Assembly: GCA_964454015.1 (NCBI GenBank)
Contig: CAYVQF010000007.1
Span: 105,061 to 169,060 of the forward strand
Length of the DNA stretch: 64,000 nucleotides
Direction of reading: 5' to 3'
Source of the DNA: CAYVQF01 sp964454015
GTDB taxonomy: Bacteria; Myxococcota_A; Bradymonadia; UBA4248
The first letter of the stretch is position 1. The number at the start of each line of letters is the position of its first letter. Under the pieces are notes generated by a model. The model saw nothing but the letters and a program-made list of their open reading frames with translations, did no database searches and had not been told where the DNA came from. Both the position numbers and the translations under genes were made by a program. Below, piece after piece: positions 34,885-44,100 of this stretch.

Positions 34885-35504
34885 GCTGGGTGCTTGCGCG
34901 CTGGGGTGGGCGCCAAGGTCTCCAGGTCAAGGATGAGATTGGAGCCAGGGCTGCAAATCGACGCGGGCGGGGGAGGGGGCGCGGCTGGCTGCTCTGGCGA
35001 GAGATCGCAGACCATGAGGACGATGTGTCTGTCGATGCTCGGTTCATGGAAACAGTGGGTGGGTCTGAAGCCAGCTTTGCGAAAGGCCGCCTGGGCGCGC
35101 TTGTTGTCGGCAAAGGTCTCGAGGTGGATGCGCCGGAGGCCTTCACGGCTCAGGAGCTGGAGAAAGAGGGTCAAGGCCTCGCTGCCATAGCCTTTGCCCC
35201 AGCAGGTGGGGTCGACGATGACCACCGAGAGTGTGCCTTCGCCGCGCTGGCGATCGACGCCGCAGGCGCTGATGGTGCCGATGGGGCGACGGGGTGCTGG
35301 CCCAGGTCCTTCGAGGTCGATGATCCGCTCGACGTAGTTGTCCAGGCTCTGGCGTTCCATCCGCCGGTAGACGTAGGCAGCGATGGTGGGGACCTCGTCG
35401 ACTTCATCCGCCCAATGCATGACTTGCTGCTCGAAACGCTGGGCGTAGAGGGCAACGTAGTCTTCCCAATCGGGGATGCGCAGGGAGACCAGTGCGTGGG
35501 TCAT
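34878..35504 (-). CDS. GNAT-family N-acetyltransferase
   Basis: 208 residues. The acetyl-CoA binding motif A is LSVVIVDPTCWGKGYGSEAL, corresponding to the Q/RxxGxG/A pattern (here WGKGYG), followed by IHLETFADNKRAQAAFRKAGF, which is typical of RimJ/RimL-like and other GNATs. Residues after about 165 form a Pro-rich tail of low complexity. The ATG overlaps the metG stop by four bases (ATGA), so it is translated from the metG transcript. The substrate is unknown. Confidence 0.85.
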   Translation of the reverse strand: MTHALVSLRIPDWEDYVALYAQRFEQQVMHWADEVDEVPTIAAYVYRRMERQSLDNYVERIIDLEGPGPAPRRPIGTISACGVDRQRGEGTLSVVIVDPTCWGKGYGSEALTLFLQLLSREGLRRIHLETFADNKRAQAAFRKAGFRPTHCFHEPSIDRHIVLMVCDLSPEQPAAPPPPPASICSPGSNLILDLETLAPTPARKHPAH

Positions 35505-37603
35505 GAGACGGCGTCACCTGGTTGACGTTGGGCGAAGCTGGGCAGCTCAATCTCCTGCTCACCGGGTCCGCCAGCCAAGAGCATGCCCTGTGAGGTGAGG
35601 CCAAAGATCTTGCGGGGCGCCAAGTTGGTCAGGACCAGGACGCGGCGGCCGACGAGGTCTGCGGCTTGGTAGGCTTTGCCGATGCCAGCCACGATCTGCA
35701 CGGGGCCTTCTGGGGCGCCGATCTCCACTTGGCAGCAAAGGAGCTTGGCCGACTTGGGTACCGCCTCGGCGGCGAGGACGCGACCGACGCGGAGGTCGAG
35801 TTTGGCGAAGTCGGCGTAGTCGACCAGGTCTTTCAGAGGGCGTCGCTCCACAGGCAGATCGCTCGCCGTGGGGGCGTCAGGCACGGGGTCATGGGCTGCG
35901 GGGGGCTCAGTGGCGACGGGAGCGCTGGGCGCAGGGGGCGCCGGCGGGCTGGCGATGAGGGCATCGAAGGGCTCCCGCTCTGGGCGGAGGTAGATTTTTT
36001 CGACTTGGCTGACACGGCTGTGGTCACCTACGGGGTGGTCCAGATCGGCAAATAGCAACGGTTGGATGCCCAACTGCGCTTCAATTTTGGCGGCGAAGTC
36101 CGGCACGATGGGTTTGATACAGATGGCGACGAGGCGCACGACCTCGGCGCAGGCACTGACGATGCGGCGCGCTTTTTCGGGATCGGCCGGGCGTCCACTT
36201 TTGGGGTCGTCTTTGAGGTGCGACCACGGTGCCTGGTGCTGGTAGGAGAGGTTGGCGCGATCGCCCATTTCGGTGATAGCGCGCACGGCCGCTGCGGTGT
36301 CGACGCGGTCATAGGCTTCGATGGCCTTGCGCGCGAGGGCTTTGACTTCATCGACGAGCTGCATGGCGTCGGGATCGGTGTCGAAGCTGCAGAGCTGGCC
36401 GCCGAGCTTGGTCTCGGCGAAGGCGAAGGAGCGGTTGTGGAGGTTGGCCAGATTGTCGACCAAGTCGGCGCGGACGCGGTAGTAGAAGTCCTCGAGGTTG
36501 AGGTCGATGTCCTCGATGCCGCCGGAGAGTTTGGCGGCGTAGTAGAAGCGGAGGTAGGCTGCCGGGAGATGCTGGCGGTAAGTGGAGGCGAGGACGAAGG
36601 TGCCTCGGGTCTTGCTCATCTTCTTGCCGTTGACCGTGAGGAAGCCGTGCACCTGGACCCGGTGGGGGAGGGTCATGTTGGCGGCGCGGAGCATGGCTGG
36701 CCAGAAGAGGGTGTGGAAGTAAATGATGTCCTTGCCGATGAAGTGCCAGATTTCGGCGTCGTTCCGGTGCCAGTAGCTGTCGAAGTCGCGGCCACTCTCG
36801 GCGCAGTAGCTGTGGGTTGCGGCGACGTAACCGATAGGGGCGTCGAGCCACACGTAGAAGTACTTGCCTGGATAGCCCGGGATCTCGAAGCCGAAATAGG
36901 GGGCATCGCGGGAGATGCCCCAGTCTTGCAGGCCCTCGTCGAGCCAGGAGGTGACGAAGTTGCGCACGTCACTCTGGAGCACCTCGGTGCGGGTGAAATC
37001 CCGCAACCACTCGGCCAAATCCTTGAAGGAGACGAAGAGGTGGGTGCTCTCGCGGATGACGGGCTTGGAGCCGTCGATGACACAGGTGGGATCTTTGAGC
37101 TCCGTGGCGTCATAGCGGGTGTTGCAGGCTTCACAGACGTCGCCGTACTGATCGGGGGCGTGGCACTTGGGGCAGCCGCCTTTGACATAGCGGTCGGGGA
37201 GGAAGCGGCCGAGGGGCTCGGAGTAGAGCTGCTTGACCGTTTTCTCAACGATGTGGCCGCCGCTCTGGAGGCGGCCAAAGATCTCGTTGGCGAGGGCGCG
37301 GTTGGTCTCGCTGTGGGTGGTGGTGTAGTGGTCGAAGGCAATGTCGAAGGCGCGAAAATCTTCGCAGTGGGCCTCGAAAATCTCGGCGATGAGGGTCTCT
37401 GGGGTGATGCCTCGCTCCCGGGCGCTCAACTCGATGGGGGTCCCGTGGGTGTCATCGGCACAGAGGTAGATGGCGTCATGACCGGCCATACGCATGGCGC
37501 GCGCGAAGATGTCCGTCTGGATGGTCTCGACCAGGTGGCCCAGGTGGATGTGACCGTTGGCATAGGGGAGAGCGCTGGTGATGAGGATGCGACGCTGGGT
37601 CAT
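35501..37603 (-). CDS. metG: Methionyl-tRNA synthetase
   Basis: 700 residues. The HIGH-type motif is in SALPYANGHIHLGHL and KMSKS is in GKKMSKTRGTF. A Cys-x2-Cys ... Cys-x2-Cys zinc knuckle (GCPKCHAP, then VCEACNTR) marks the four-Cys MetRS class. After a Pro/Ala-rich linker the C-terminal 100 residues form a Trbp111-type tRNA-binding domain (FAKLDLRVGRVLAAEAVP, NLAPRKIFGLTSQGMLLA), which dimerises. The ATG at 37603 is where homology starts, although the frame is open for 375 more bases. Confidence 0.97.
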   Translation of the reverse strand: MTQRRILITSALPYANGHIHLGHLVETIQTDIFARAMRMAGHDAIYLCADDTHGTPIELSARERGITPETLIAEIFEAHCEDFRAFDIAFDHYTTTHSETNRALANEIFGRLQSGGHIVEKTVKQLYSEPLGRFLPDRYVKGGCPKCHAPDQYGDVCEACNTRYDATELKDPTCVIDGSKPVIRESTHLFVSFKDLAEWLRDFTRTEVLQSDVRNFVTSWLDEGLQDWGISRDAPYFGFEIPGYPGKYFYVWLDAPIGYVAATHSYCAESGRDFDSYWHRNDAEIWHFIGKDIIYFHTLFWPAMLRAANMTLPHRVQVHGFLTVNGKKMSKTRGTFVLASTYRQHLPAAYLRFYYAAKLSGGIEDIDLNLEDFYYRVRADLVDNLANLHNRSFAFAETKLGGQLCSFDTDPDAMQLVDEVKALARKAIEAYDRVDTAAAVRAITEMGDRANLSYQHQAPWSHLKDDPKSGRPADPEKARRIVSACAEVVRLVAICIKPIVPDFAAKIEAQLGIQPLLFADLDHPVGDHSRVSQVEKIYLRPEREPFDALIASPPAPPAPSAPVATEPPAAHDPVPDAPTASDLPVERRPLKDLVDYADFAKLDLRVGRVLAAEAVPKSAKLLCCQVEIGAPEGPVQIVAGIGKAYQAADLVGRRVLVLTNLAPRKIFGLTSQGMLLAGGPGEQEIELPSFAQRQPGDAVS

Positions 37604-37734
37604 GATGCGTGCCTTGCGTAGAGAGGGGACGAGGCTGGCGTGCTTGCGGCCAAGCGGGCAAGGGTTAGCACGGGATCTTTCTGTGGTCCAGTCTGGAAAT
37701 GCGCAAAGTGGTGCTTTTGTGCAGGTCCCAAATT

Positions 37735-37762
37735 TTGCGCGGGCGCTGGCCCCCTCTAGAGT
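37735..37762 (+). promoter_or_regulatory. Weak candidate promoter for the amidase gene
   Basis: TTGCGC (37735-37740), 16 bases, TAGAGT (37757-37762), located 57 bases before the amidase ATG in the 215-bp divergent region shared with metG. Consensus matches are only three and four of six. Confidence 0.28.
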
Positions 37763-37818
37763 GATGTAGGTGCAGAGATGACACCCGGCGGGTGGTCCTT
37801 TGGCGAGGAGACGCGGTG

Positions 37819-38691
37819 ATGGCGAGGTGGCGGTGCTTGGGGTGCTTCGTAGGGGCAGCGACGTTGGGGTGCTTGGTGACGCTGAGCAGCGCGGCTGGGC
37901 AGCCAGTGATGGAGGAGGTGGCGGCGCGTTGCGGTGAAGGCGCACAGCACAGTCATCTGGTGGGTGCCGTCGCGGCACGTGAGGCGGTGCAAGTGCGGAC
38001 CATCGTCATCGATCCTGGGCATGGCGGCACCAACACCGGCGCCATCGGTGTGGGGGGGATCTATGAGAAGCACTTGACCTTGCCCTTGGCGCTGCATTTG
38101 GCAGATCGTCTGCGCAAGCGTTATCCAGAGACCCGGGTGTTGTTGACCCGTCATCGCGACATGGACTTGAGCCTGCAGGAGCGCATCGCTTTGGCGAACG
38201 CTGTCGAAGCGGACCTCTTCATCAGTCTCCATTTCAACGCGGCGCCCAACCTCCAGGCGCATGGTTTCGAGACCTTCTGGGCGGCCGATCTGCGCCCGCG
38301 TTGGCGTCAAGGCAAGCATCCGCTGCTCGCAGCCTTTGCCGCCCTTCCGGCGCTGCCACAGCAGGCATCTCAGCGCCAGCGAGCGGCGCTTCAGGCGCAA
38401 GCTTTTGCGGCGACGCTCCATGCGACCCTGGGGCAGCGCTTGTCCGTCCCCGACCGCGGGATCAAGCAGGGTGATTTCACCGTGCTCAACGAAGCCATGG
38501 TGCCGGCGGTGGTCGTGGAGCTGGGCTTCATGAGTCACGCTGTAGAGGGGATGGCCGTGCTGTCGCCGCGCTACCAGAACCGCATGATCGATGCCCTGGT
38601 GGACGCCGTCAGTGGGCACGATCGGTATCTGGCACGCCAAGTCGAGTCCCTGCGGGAGCAGCGCTTGGCCGAAGCCACCTGGTCACCGTGA
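37819..38691 (+). CDS. N-acetylmuramoyl-L-alanine amidase (Amidase_3)
   Basis: 290 residues. The ATG at 37819 has GAGGAG eight bases upstream. A signal peptide (CLGCFVGAATLGCLVTLSSAAGQ) precedes a short spacer and the amidase domain. Zinc ligands and the catalytic Glu are recognisable: His in VIDPGHGGTNTGA, Glu in GIYEKHLTL, His in DLFISLHFNAA, and Glu in VVVELGFMSH. It removes stem peptides from murein during cell separation or recycling. It lacks AMIN and LysM domains. It is a single gene between divergent metG and the ammonia-lyase gene. Confidence 0.92.
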   Translation: MARWRCLGCFVGAATLGCLVTLSSAAGQPVMEEVAARCGEGAQHSHLVGAVAAREAVQVRTIVIDPGHGGTNTGAIGVGGIYEKHLTLPLALHLADRLRKRYPETRVLLTRHRDMDLSLQERIALANAVEADLFISLHFNAAPNLQAHGFETFWAADLRPRWRQGKHPLLAAFAALPALPQQASQRQRAALQAQAFAATLHATLGQRLSVPDRGIKQGDFTVLNEAMVPAVVVELGFMSHAVEGMAVLSPRYQNRMIDALVDAVSGHDRYLARQVESLREQRLAEATWSP

Positions 38692-38752
38692 CCCTGGGTG
38701 GACTGGCGTCGTGCGAGCGTCGCCGTTCGCGCCCTGCGAGTGAGATGGCTGG

Positions 38753-38780
38753 TTGACTCTGGCGAAAATTGGGGAATAAT
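38753..38780 (+). promoter_or_regulatory. Near-consensus sigma-70 promoter upstream of the ammonia-lyase gene
   Basis: TTGACT (38753-38758, five of six) and AATAAT (38775-38780, five of six) are separated by 16 bases in an AT-rich patch within otherwise GC-rich DNA. Transcription would start near 38787, giving a leader of about 118 bases. This is the best promoter match seen in the window. Confidence 0.65.
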
Positions 38781-38904
38781 CGCCGGCACGCGGACCAGCA
38801 GAATCGCTCGGTTGCAGCGGGGTGGGTGGGAGCGTTCAACCCGACGACTTTGTCCGGGCCGCGCTGCGACTTGGCCTTGACGTATGCAACCGGAGACTGC
38901 AGCT

Positions 38905-40446
38905 ATGACCATCGTGATAAGCGGAAAAGGTCTGACCATCGAGAAGATCGTCGCCGTGGCGCGCCACAATGAGCCTGTGGCCCTTGATGCGGCAGCGTTG
39001 GAGCGCATGACGGCGTGTCGCACCTTTATCGAGGAGCGCATCGGGGCGCGTGAGATCATGTACGGGGTCAACACGGGCATCGGTGATTTCTCCGAGATGG
39101 TGTTGACCGACGAGCAGGTCGCCCATTTTCAGCGCTTTTTGATTTACAATCACGCGGCTGGCATTGGTGAACCGGCGCCCATCGAGCACATCCGTGCGGC
39201 CATGTTGTTGCGGGCCAATGTGCACGCCAACGGCTGCTCCGGCTGCCGGCCCGAGATCACCCAGACCTATGTCGAGATGCTCAACCGCGGCGTCACCCCG
39301 GTGGTTTGCGAGAAGGGCTCCGTCGGGGCCTGTGGCGATCTCTCGCCCATGAGTCAGATCGCGCTTTTGCTCATGGGCGAAGGCGAGGCCTTTTTCCGTG
39401 GCGAGCGCCTCCCGGGTGGGGTGGCCATGGAGCGCGCTGGGATTCCCATCCCGGGTTTGCAGGCGCGGGATGGCCTGGCGGCCATCAATGGGGCCAACTT
39501 GAGCAATGCCATTGGCTGCCTCATCGCCTACGACGTGCGTCGATGGCTGAAACAGGCCGAGATCGCCTGCGCCATGAGCCTGGAAGCGCTCAAGGCGAAC
39601 ATGAAGCCCTACGACCGCCGCCTGCACGAGCTGCGTGGCTTCCCCGGGGCGGTGGTTTCGGCTTCGAACATCGCCCGGATCATCGCCGGCTCTGATTTGA
39701 TTTCGGGCAAGTCTAAGACCCGGGTCCAAGACGCCTATTCCATGCGTTCATCGCCCCAGGTCATTGGTGCGGCGCGGGATCAGTTGACCTGGACCTGGCG
39801 TCAACTCGAGATAGAGGCCAATGGCGTTGGCGACAATCCGATCTTCTTGCCCGATGAGGAATTGGTGCTCACTGGGGCCAACTTCCAGGGGACGCCCATC
39901 GGCCTGCCTCTGGACTGCTTGGGCGCAGCGGTGACCATGATCTGCGTGCTCTCTGAACGGCGCCTCAATCGACTGTTGAACCCTGCCCTGAGCGCTGGAT
40001 TGCCGGCATTCCTGACGACGCATGGTGGGCTCTACTCGGGGCTGATGTTGAGTCAGTACACGGCAGACATGCAGATCGTCGAGCAGCGGATTTTGTCGGC
40101 GCCGGCCTTCATTCAATCGATTCCGGCCGCCGCGGATCAGGAAGACTTCGTGTCCATGAGCATGAACAGCGCGTTGAAGACGCGCCAGATCTGCCATCTG
40201 GCCAATGGGGTTTTGGGGATCGAGCTGATGAGTGCGGCCCAGGCGTTGGATCTGCGCGACTTCACTCCCGGCGTCGGGACCCAGACGGCGCTGGGCGCCG
40301 TGCGGGAGTCGGTGGCGTTCATGGATGTAGACCGCCCCCTCTTCGCCGATCACAACGCCATGCAGGCGACGGTCGAGGCCTGCACCGTGCTGGATGCGGT
40401 GGAGGAGAAGATCGGCCCCCTGGCGTCGAGCGAGGCCGATCTCTGA
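38905..40446 (+). CDS. MIO-type aromatic amino acid ammonia-lyase/aminomutase family protein (HAL-like)
   Basis: 513 residues from ATG 38905, which has GGAG nine bases upstream; ATG 38884 is an alternative start. The fold and length match histidine/tyrosine ammonia-lyases. Tyr53 (MYGVNTGIGDF) is the expected catalytic Tyr, and QEDFVSMSM, DNPIF and SERRLNRL blocks are conserved. The cofactor triad, normally Ala-Ser-Gly cyclised to MIO, is Ala142-Cys143-Gly144 in GSVGACGDLSP (TGT codon at 39331). The substrate loop has Asp-Glu where HAL has Ser-His, so histidine specificity is doubtful. No hut genes are adjacent. It may be a lyase or an aminomutase. Confidence 0.88.
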   Translation: MTIVISGKGLTIEKIVAVARHNEPVALDAAALERMTACRTFIEERIGAREIMYGVNTGIGDFSEMVLTDEQVAHFQRFLIYNHAAGIGEPAPIEHIRAAMLLRANVHANGCSGCRPEITQTYVEMLNRGVTPVVCEKGSVGACGDLSPMSQIALLLMGEGEAFFRGERLPGGVAMERAGIPIPGLQARDGLAAINGANLSNAIGCLIAYDVRRWLKQAEIACAMSLEALKANMKPYDRRLHELRGFPGAVVSASNIARIIAGSDLISGKSKTRVQDAYSMRSSPQVIGAARDQLTWTWRQLEIEANGVGDNPIFLPDEELVLTGANFQGTPIGLPLDCLGAAVTMICVLSERRLNRLLNPALSAGLPAFLTTHGGLYSGLMLSQYTADMQIVEQRILSAPAFIQSIPAAADQEDFVSMSMNSALKTRQICHLANGVLGIELMSAAQALDLRDFTPGVGTQTALGAVRESVAFMDVDRPLFADHNAMQATVEACTVLDAVEEKIGPLASSEADL

Positions 40447-40461
40447 GAGATGGCCGCCGGA

Positions 40462-40481
40462 GCCTCAGCGATTGCTGAGGC
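40462..40481 (+). terminator. Hairpin downstream of the ammonia-lyase gene
   Basis: GCCTCAGC/GCTGAGGC, a perfect eight-base stem with a GATT loop, begins 15 bases after the stop codon. There is no following T run. It also lies between convergent genes and could serve both. Confidence 0.45.
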
Positions 40482-40559
40482 CGTGACCCGCCGCGCCCGT
40501 GACGTGGCAGGGGCGGGCTGCACACGGAGCCTCGTGGTGTGGCGCCGCCGCCCCTTCCC

Positions 40560-41018
40560 TCAAGCGCGGGTATACTTGTCGATGAGATCGGCGAGACCAG
40601 GCAGAGCCTGTTTGACATGGTCTTCGGCTTTGGGGCGCAGTTTGAGGTAGGTCTTGCGCACCATGGCGTGTTTGGAGCTTTGGGCGCGTTGGTCCGTGAC
40701 GCTGAGCAGAGCCTGGGTCGCGCGATCCTCTTCGGCGCAAAGCCGTTCGGCGAAGCGTTCAGTGGGCGCCGCGCGGAAGCTCTCGTGGATGGGCTCGATG
40801 GAGGCGACGAAATCGTCGAGGAGCGCCTCGAGGACTTCGTGTACGAAGCGGCCTTTGTTGAGGCGCTTGACCAAGGCGTAGCCGGACTTGAGGAGGGTGC
40901 CAGAGATGCCGCGCTTGCTGGCGACCTCGCTGTCGATGAGGAGGGCCGCGTCGTTGATGACGTCGGGACGAATGGCAGCGTCTTTGAGGACTTCAGTCAG
41001 GGAAACGATCTGAGGCAT
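40560..41018 (-). CDS. Small helical protein of unknown function (DUF6918-like)
   Basis: 152 residues, no signal peptide and no transmembrane helix. AGAGG lies seven bases before the ATG. It is almost wholly alpha-helical, with VINDAALLIDSEVASKRGIS, GTLLKSGYALVKRLNKGRF, a central acidic helix and a Lys/Arg-rich C-terminal part. The GLSGT/ISGT-LKSGYA segment recalls the small DUF6918 proteins of actinobacteria and deltaproteobacteria; that match is from memory and tentative. It follows nrdJ by about 107 bp on the same strand with a strong hairpin between them. Confidence 0.6.
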   Translation of the reverse strand: MPQIVSLTEVLKDAAIRPDVINDAALLIDSEVASKRGISGTLLKSGYALVKRLNKGRFVHEVLEALLDDFVASIEPIHESFRAAPTERFAERLCAEEDRATQALLSVTDQRAQSSKHAMVRKTYLKLRPKAEDHVKQALPGLADLIDKYTRA

Positions 41019-41074
41019 GATGCACCTCTGGGGTTGTGGGCCATGAGAAATGCGCCGCTGTCGAGAGGAGGCGG

Positions 41075-41118
41075 CGCCAGGCGCACCTTAGCGTGCGCCT
41101 GGCGACTTGGCCAGGCGC
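41075..41118 (-). promoter_or_regulatory. Three-part alternating stem structure between nrdJ and the downstream gene
   Basis: GCCAGGCGCAC (41076-41086) pairs perfectly with GTGCGCCTGGC (41093-41103), extended one pair to 41075/41104. The first nine bases of that second arm's partner region, GCGCCTGGC (41095-41103), also pair perfectly with GCCAGGCGC at 41110-41118. The two hairpins share an arm and exclude each other. On the minus-strand transcript the order is nrdJ stop, third arm, second arm, first arm. No T tract follows. It may be a 3'-end structure or attenuator-like switch. Confidence 0.5.
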
Positions 41119-41125
41119 TGGGGAG

Positions 41126-44100
41126 CTAGCTGCAGCCGCTGGTAGCGCCGCAGCTCTCGCACTTCAAGCAGGTGCCGTTGCGCACCATGGTGAAGTTGCC
41201 GCATTCCCCACAGGGGTCGCCCTCGTAGCCTTTGAGACGCGCGATGCGCAGTTGTTTGTCGACGGCACCCACCGGCGGGGGCGTCGTCAGGGTGGCTTCG
41301 AGCGCCTTGGGTTGATCGTGGCCGTTGCGGGACGCGGCGCGTCGACCATCGGCGCCGGGGAGGTAGGGGACGGTGAACTCGTCCTGGACGGGTGCGGCCT
41401 GATCTTGGTCCTTGCGCGGGGCGGTGCTGGCGTAGAGGTCCTCGGGGTTGACGTGGACCAAGTCGGTGCGGCCGAGGTAGGTGAGGCCCAGCTCGCGGAA
41501 GATGTAATCGATGACGCTGGTGGCCAGCTTGATGGTCTCGTGACCGCCGACGGGGCCGCTGGGCTCGAAGCGGGTGAAGACGAAGGCGTCGACATACTCT
41601 TCGAGGGGGACACCGTGCTGGAGCCCGAGAGAGATGGCGATGGCAAAGCAGTTCATCAGGCTGCGGAAGGCGGCGCCTTCGCGGTGCATGTCGATGAAGA
41701 TCTCCCCCAAGGAGCCATCGGGATACTCGCCGGTGCGCAGGTAGACCTTGTGGTTGCCTACGCGGACCTTCTGGGTGTAGCCGCTGCGCCGGTTGGGCAA
41801 GCGGTTGCGGGAGGAAATGTAACGGTGCGCCGCTTCTTCGGCGGCGGCGAGGACGGGATCCTTGGGTTCGCTCTGCTCTTCCCGCAGCACGGCGTCGAAA
41901 TCGTTGACCGTGTTGAGGGGCTGGGAGAGCTTGGAGCCGTCCCGATAGAGGGCCACGGCTTTGATGCCCGTTCGCCAGGCTTCCCAATAGGCGTTTTTCA
42001 CGTCCTGCACCGTGGCCGAGCGGGGGAGGTTGATGGTTTTGGAGATGGCTCCGGTGATGAAAGGTTGGACGGCAGCCATCATTTTCAGGTGGCCACCGAC
42101 GGCGATGTAGCGCTTACCGTAGGCGCCGCAGCGGTTGGCACAGTCGAAGACCGGGAGGTGCGCCGCGTCGAGGTAGGGGGCGCCTTCGATGGTCATGGTG
42201 CCCGAACAGTAATCGTTGGCCTCGCGAATGGCCTCTCGGTTGAAGCCCAAGGCGCTGAGCATGTCGAAATCTGGGGCGTCGATCTGCTCGGCCTTGAGGC
42301 CAAGCTTGCGCAGGCAGAAATCGCGGCCCAGGGTCCACTGGTTGAAGGCGAAGGTGATGTCGAAGGCGGCCGGCAGGGCGGCTTCGATTTTGGCGAGGGC
42401 CGCGTCATCGAAGCCGCGCGCGCGCAGGGCTTCGTGGTTAATGGACGGTGCATGCTCTAGGCTCTGCGCGCCGCAGACGTAGCGGATGATACTCTCCACC
42501 TGCCGATCGTTGTAGCCAAGGGCTCGCAACGCGCGGGGGACGGAGTGGTTGATGATGCGGAAATAGCCACCGCCCGCGAGTTTCTTGAACTTGACCAGGG
42601 CGAAGTCGGGCTCGATGCCTGTGGTGTCGCAGTCCATGATGAGGCCAATGGTGCCCGTAGGGGCGATGACCGTCACTTGGGCGTTGCGGAAACCATGGCG
42701 CTGTCCCAAGTCGAGGGCCCGGTCCCAGGCCGCTTGGGCAGCCGCGACCAGGGCGGCGGCGCTGCGCTCTAGGGCCAGGCGCGCTGGGCTAATGGCGAGT
42801 CCCTCGTAGGTGTCGCTGGCGCTGGCGTAGGCGGCGCGACGGTGGTTGCGGATCACCCGCAGCATCTCGTCACGGTTCTGTTCGAAGCCAGCAAAGGCGC
42901 CGAGCTGCTGGGCGAGGGTCGCGCTGGTGGCGTAGGCTTCGCCTGTCATCAGGGCAGAGATGAGCGCCGCCCAGGCGCGGCCATCCTCGGAATCATAGGG
43001 GAGGCCTTTGACCATGAGGAAGGCGCCCAGGTTGGCGTAGCCCAGGCCCAGGGTGCGGTAGTCAAAGCTGTTTTGGGCAATGGTGCGGCTGGGATATTGG
43101 GCCATGAGGACGCTGATTTCCAGCGCAACCGTCCACAGGCGAACGGCGTGGACGAAGGCGTCGATGGCGAAGCTGTCGTCCGCCGCCAAGAACTTGACCA
43201 AGTTCATGCTGGCGAGGTTGCAAGCCGTGTCGTCGAGGAAGAGGTACTCCGAGCAGGGGTTGCTGGCGTTGATGCGTCCGCTGCGCGGACAGGTGTGCCA
43301 GGCGTTGATGGTGCTGTCGAACTGAACGCCTGGGTCGGCACAGGCCCAGGTGTTGAAGCCAATGGCATCCCAGAGGTGAGTGGCCTCGACCTCGCGGACC
43401 ACATGGTTGTCGACGCGTCGCGTCAGGGGCCACTTGCGGTTGGCGGCGACGGCTTCCATGAAGGCGTCGGTGATGCGCACGGAGTTGTTGGAGTTTTGGC
43501 CGCTGACCGTGCGATAGGCTTCACCGTCCCAATGCACGTCGAGGGCTTCGAGTTCGGGGATGGCCTCACCGAGGCGCCCGAGCTGCAGGACCCGCGCGAC
43601 CATCTGCAAGGGGATATCGGCAGCGACGGCCTGGCGCATGGCGGCAGCGAGGGCCGGGTTGTGGCTCGGTTGCCAGCGGCTCTCTTCGGGCAGGTTGGCG
43701 TTGCGCCCGGCGTCGACCAGGGCACCCAAGATGCGCTGCATCTGGCGCGAGCCGGCGACGAGCGCCGCGACCTTCTCTTCTTCGACGCGCTTCCACTTGA
43801 TGAAGGCTTCGATGTCGGGGTGGTCGATGTCGAGGCAGACCATTTTCGCGGCGCGGCGGGTGGTTCCACCGCTCTTGATTGCGCCCGCGGCGCGGTCGCC
43901 GATGCGGAGGAAGCTCATCAATCCCGAGCTGCGTCCACCGCCACTGAGTGGCTCGCCTTCAGAGCGCAGGTTACTGAAGTTGGCACCTGTGCCGGAGCCA
44001 AACTTGAAGAGCCTGGCTTCGCGGGTCCACAGGTCCATGATGCCGCCGGGATTCACCAGATCGTCACTGACCGATTGGATGAAGCAGGCGTGGGGTTGCG

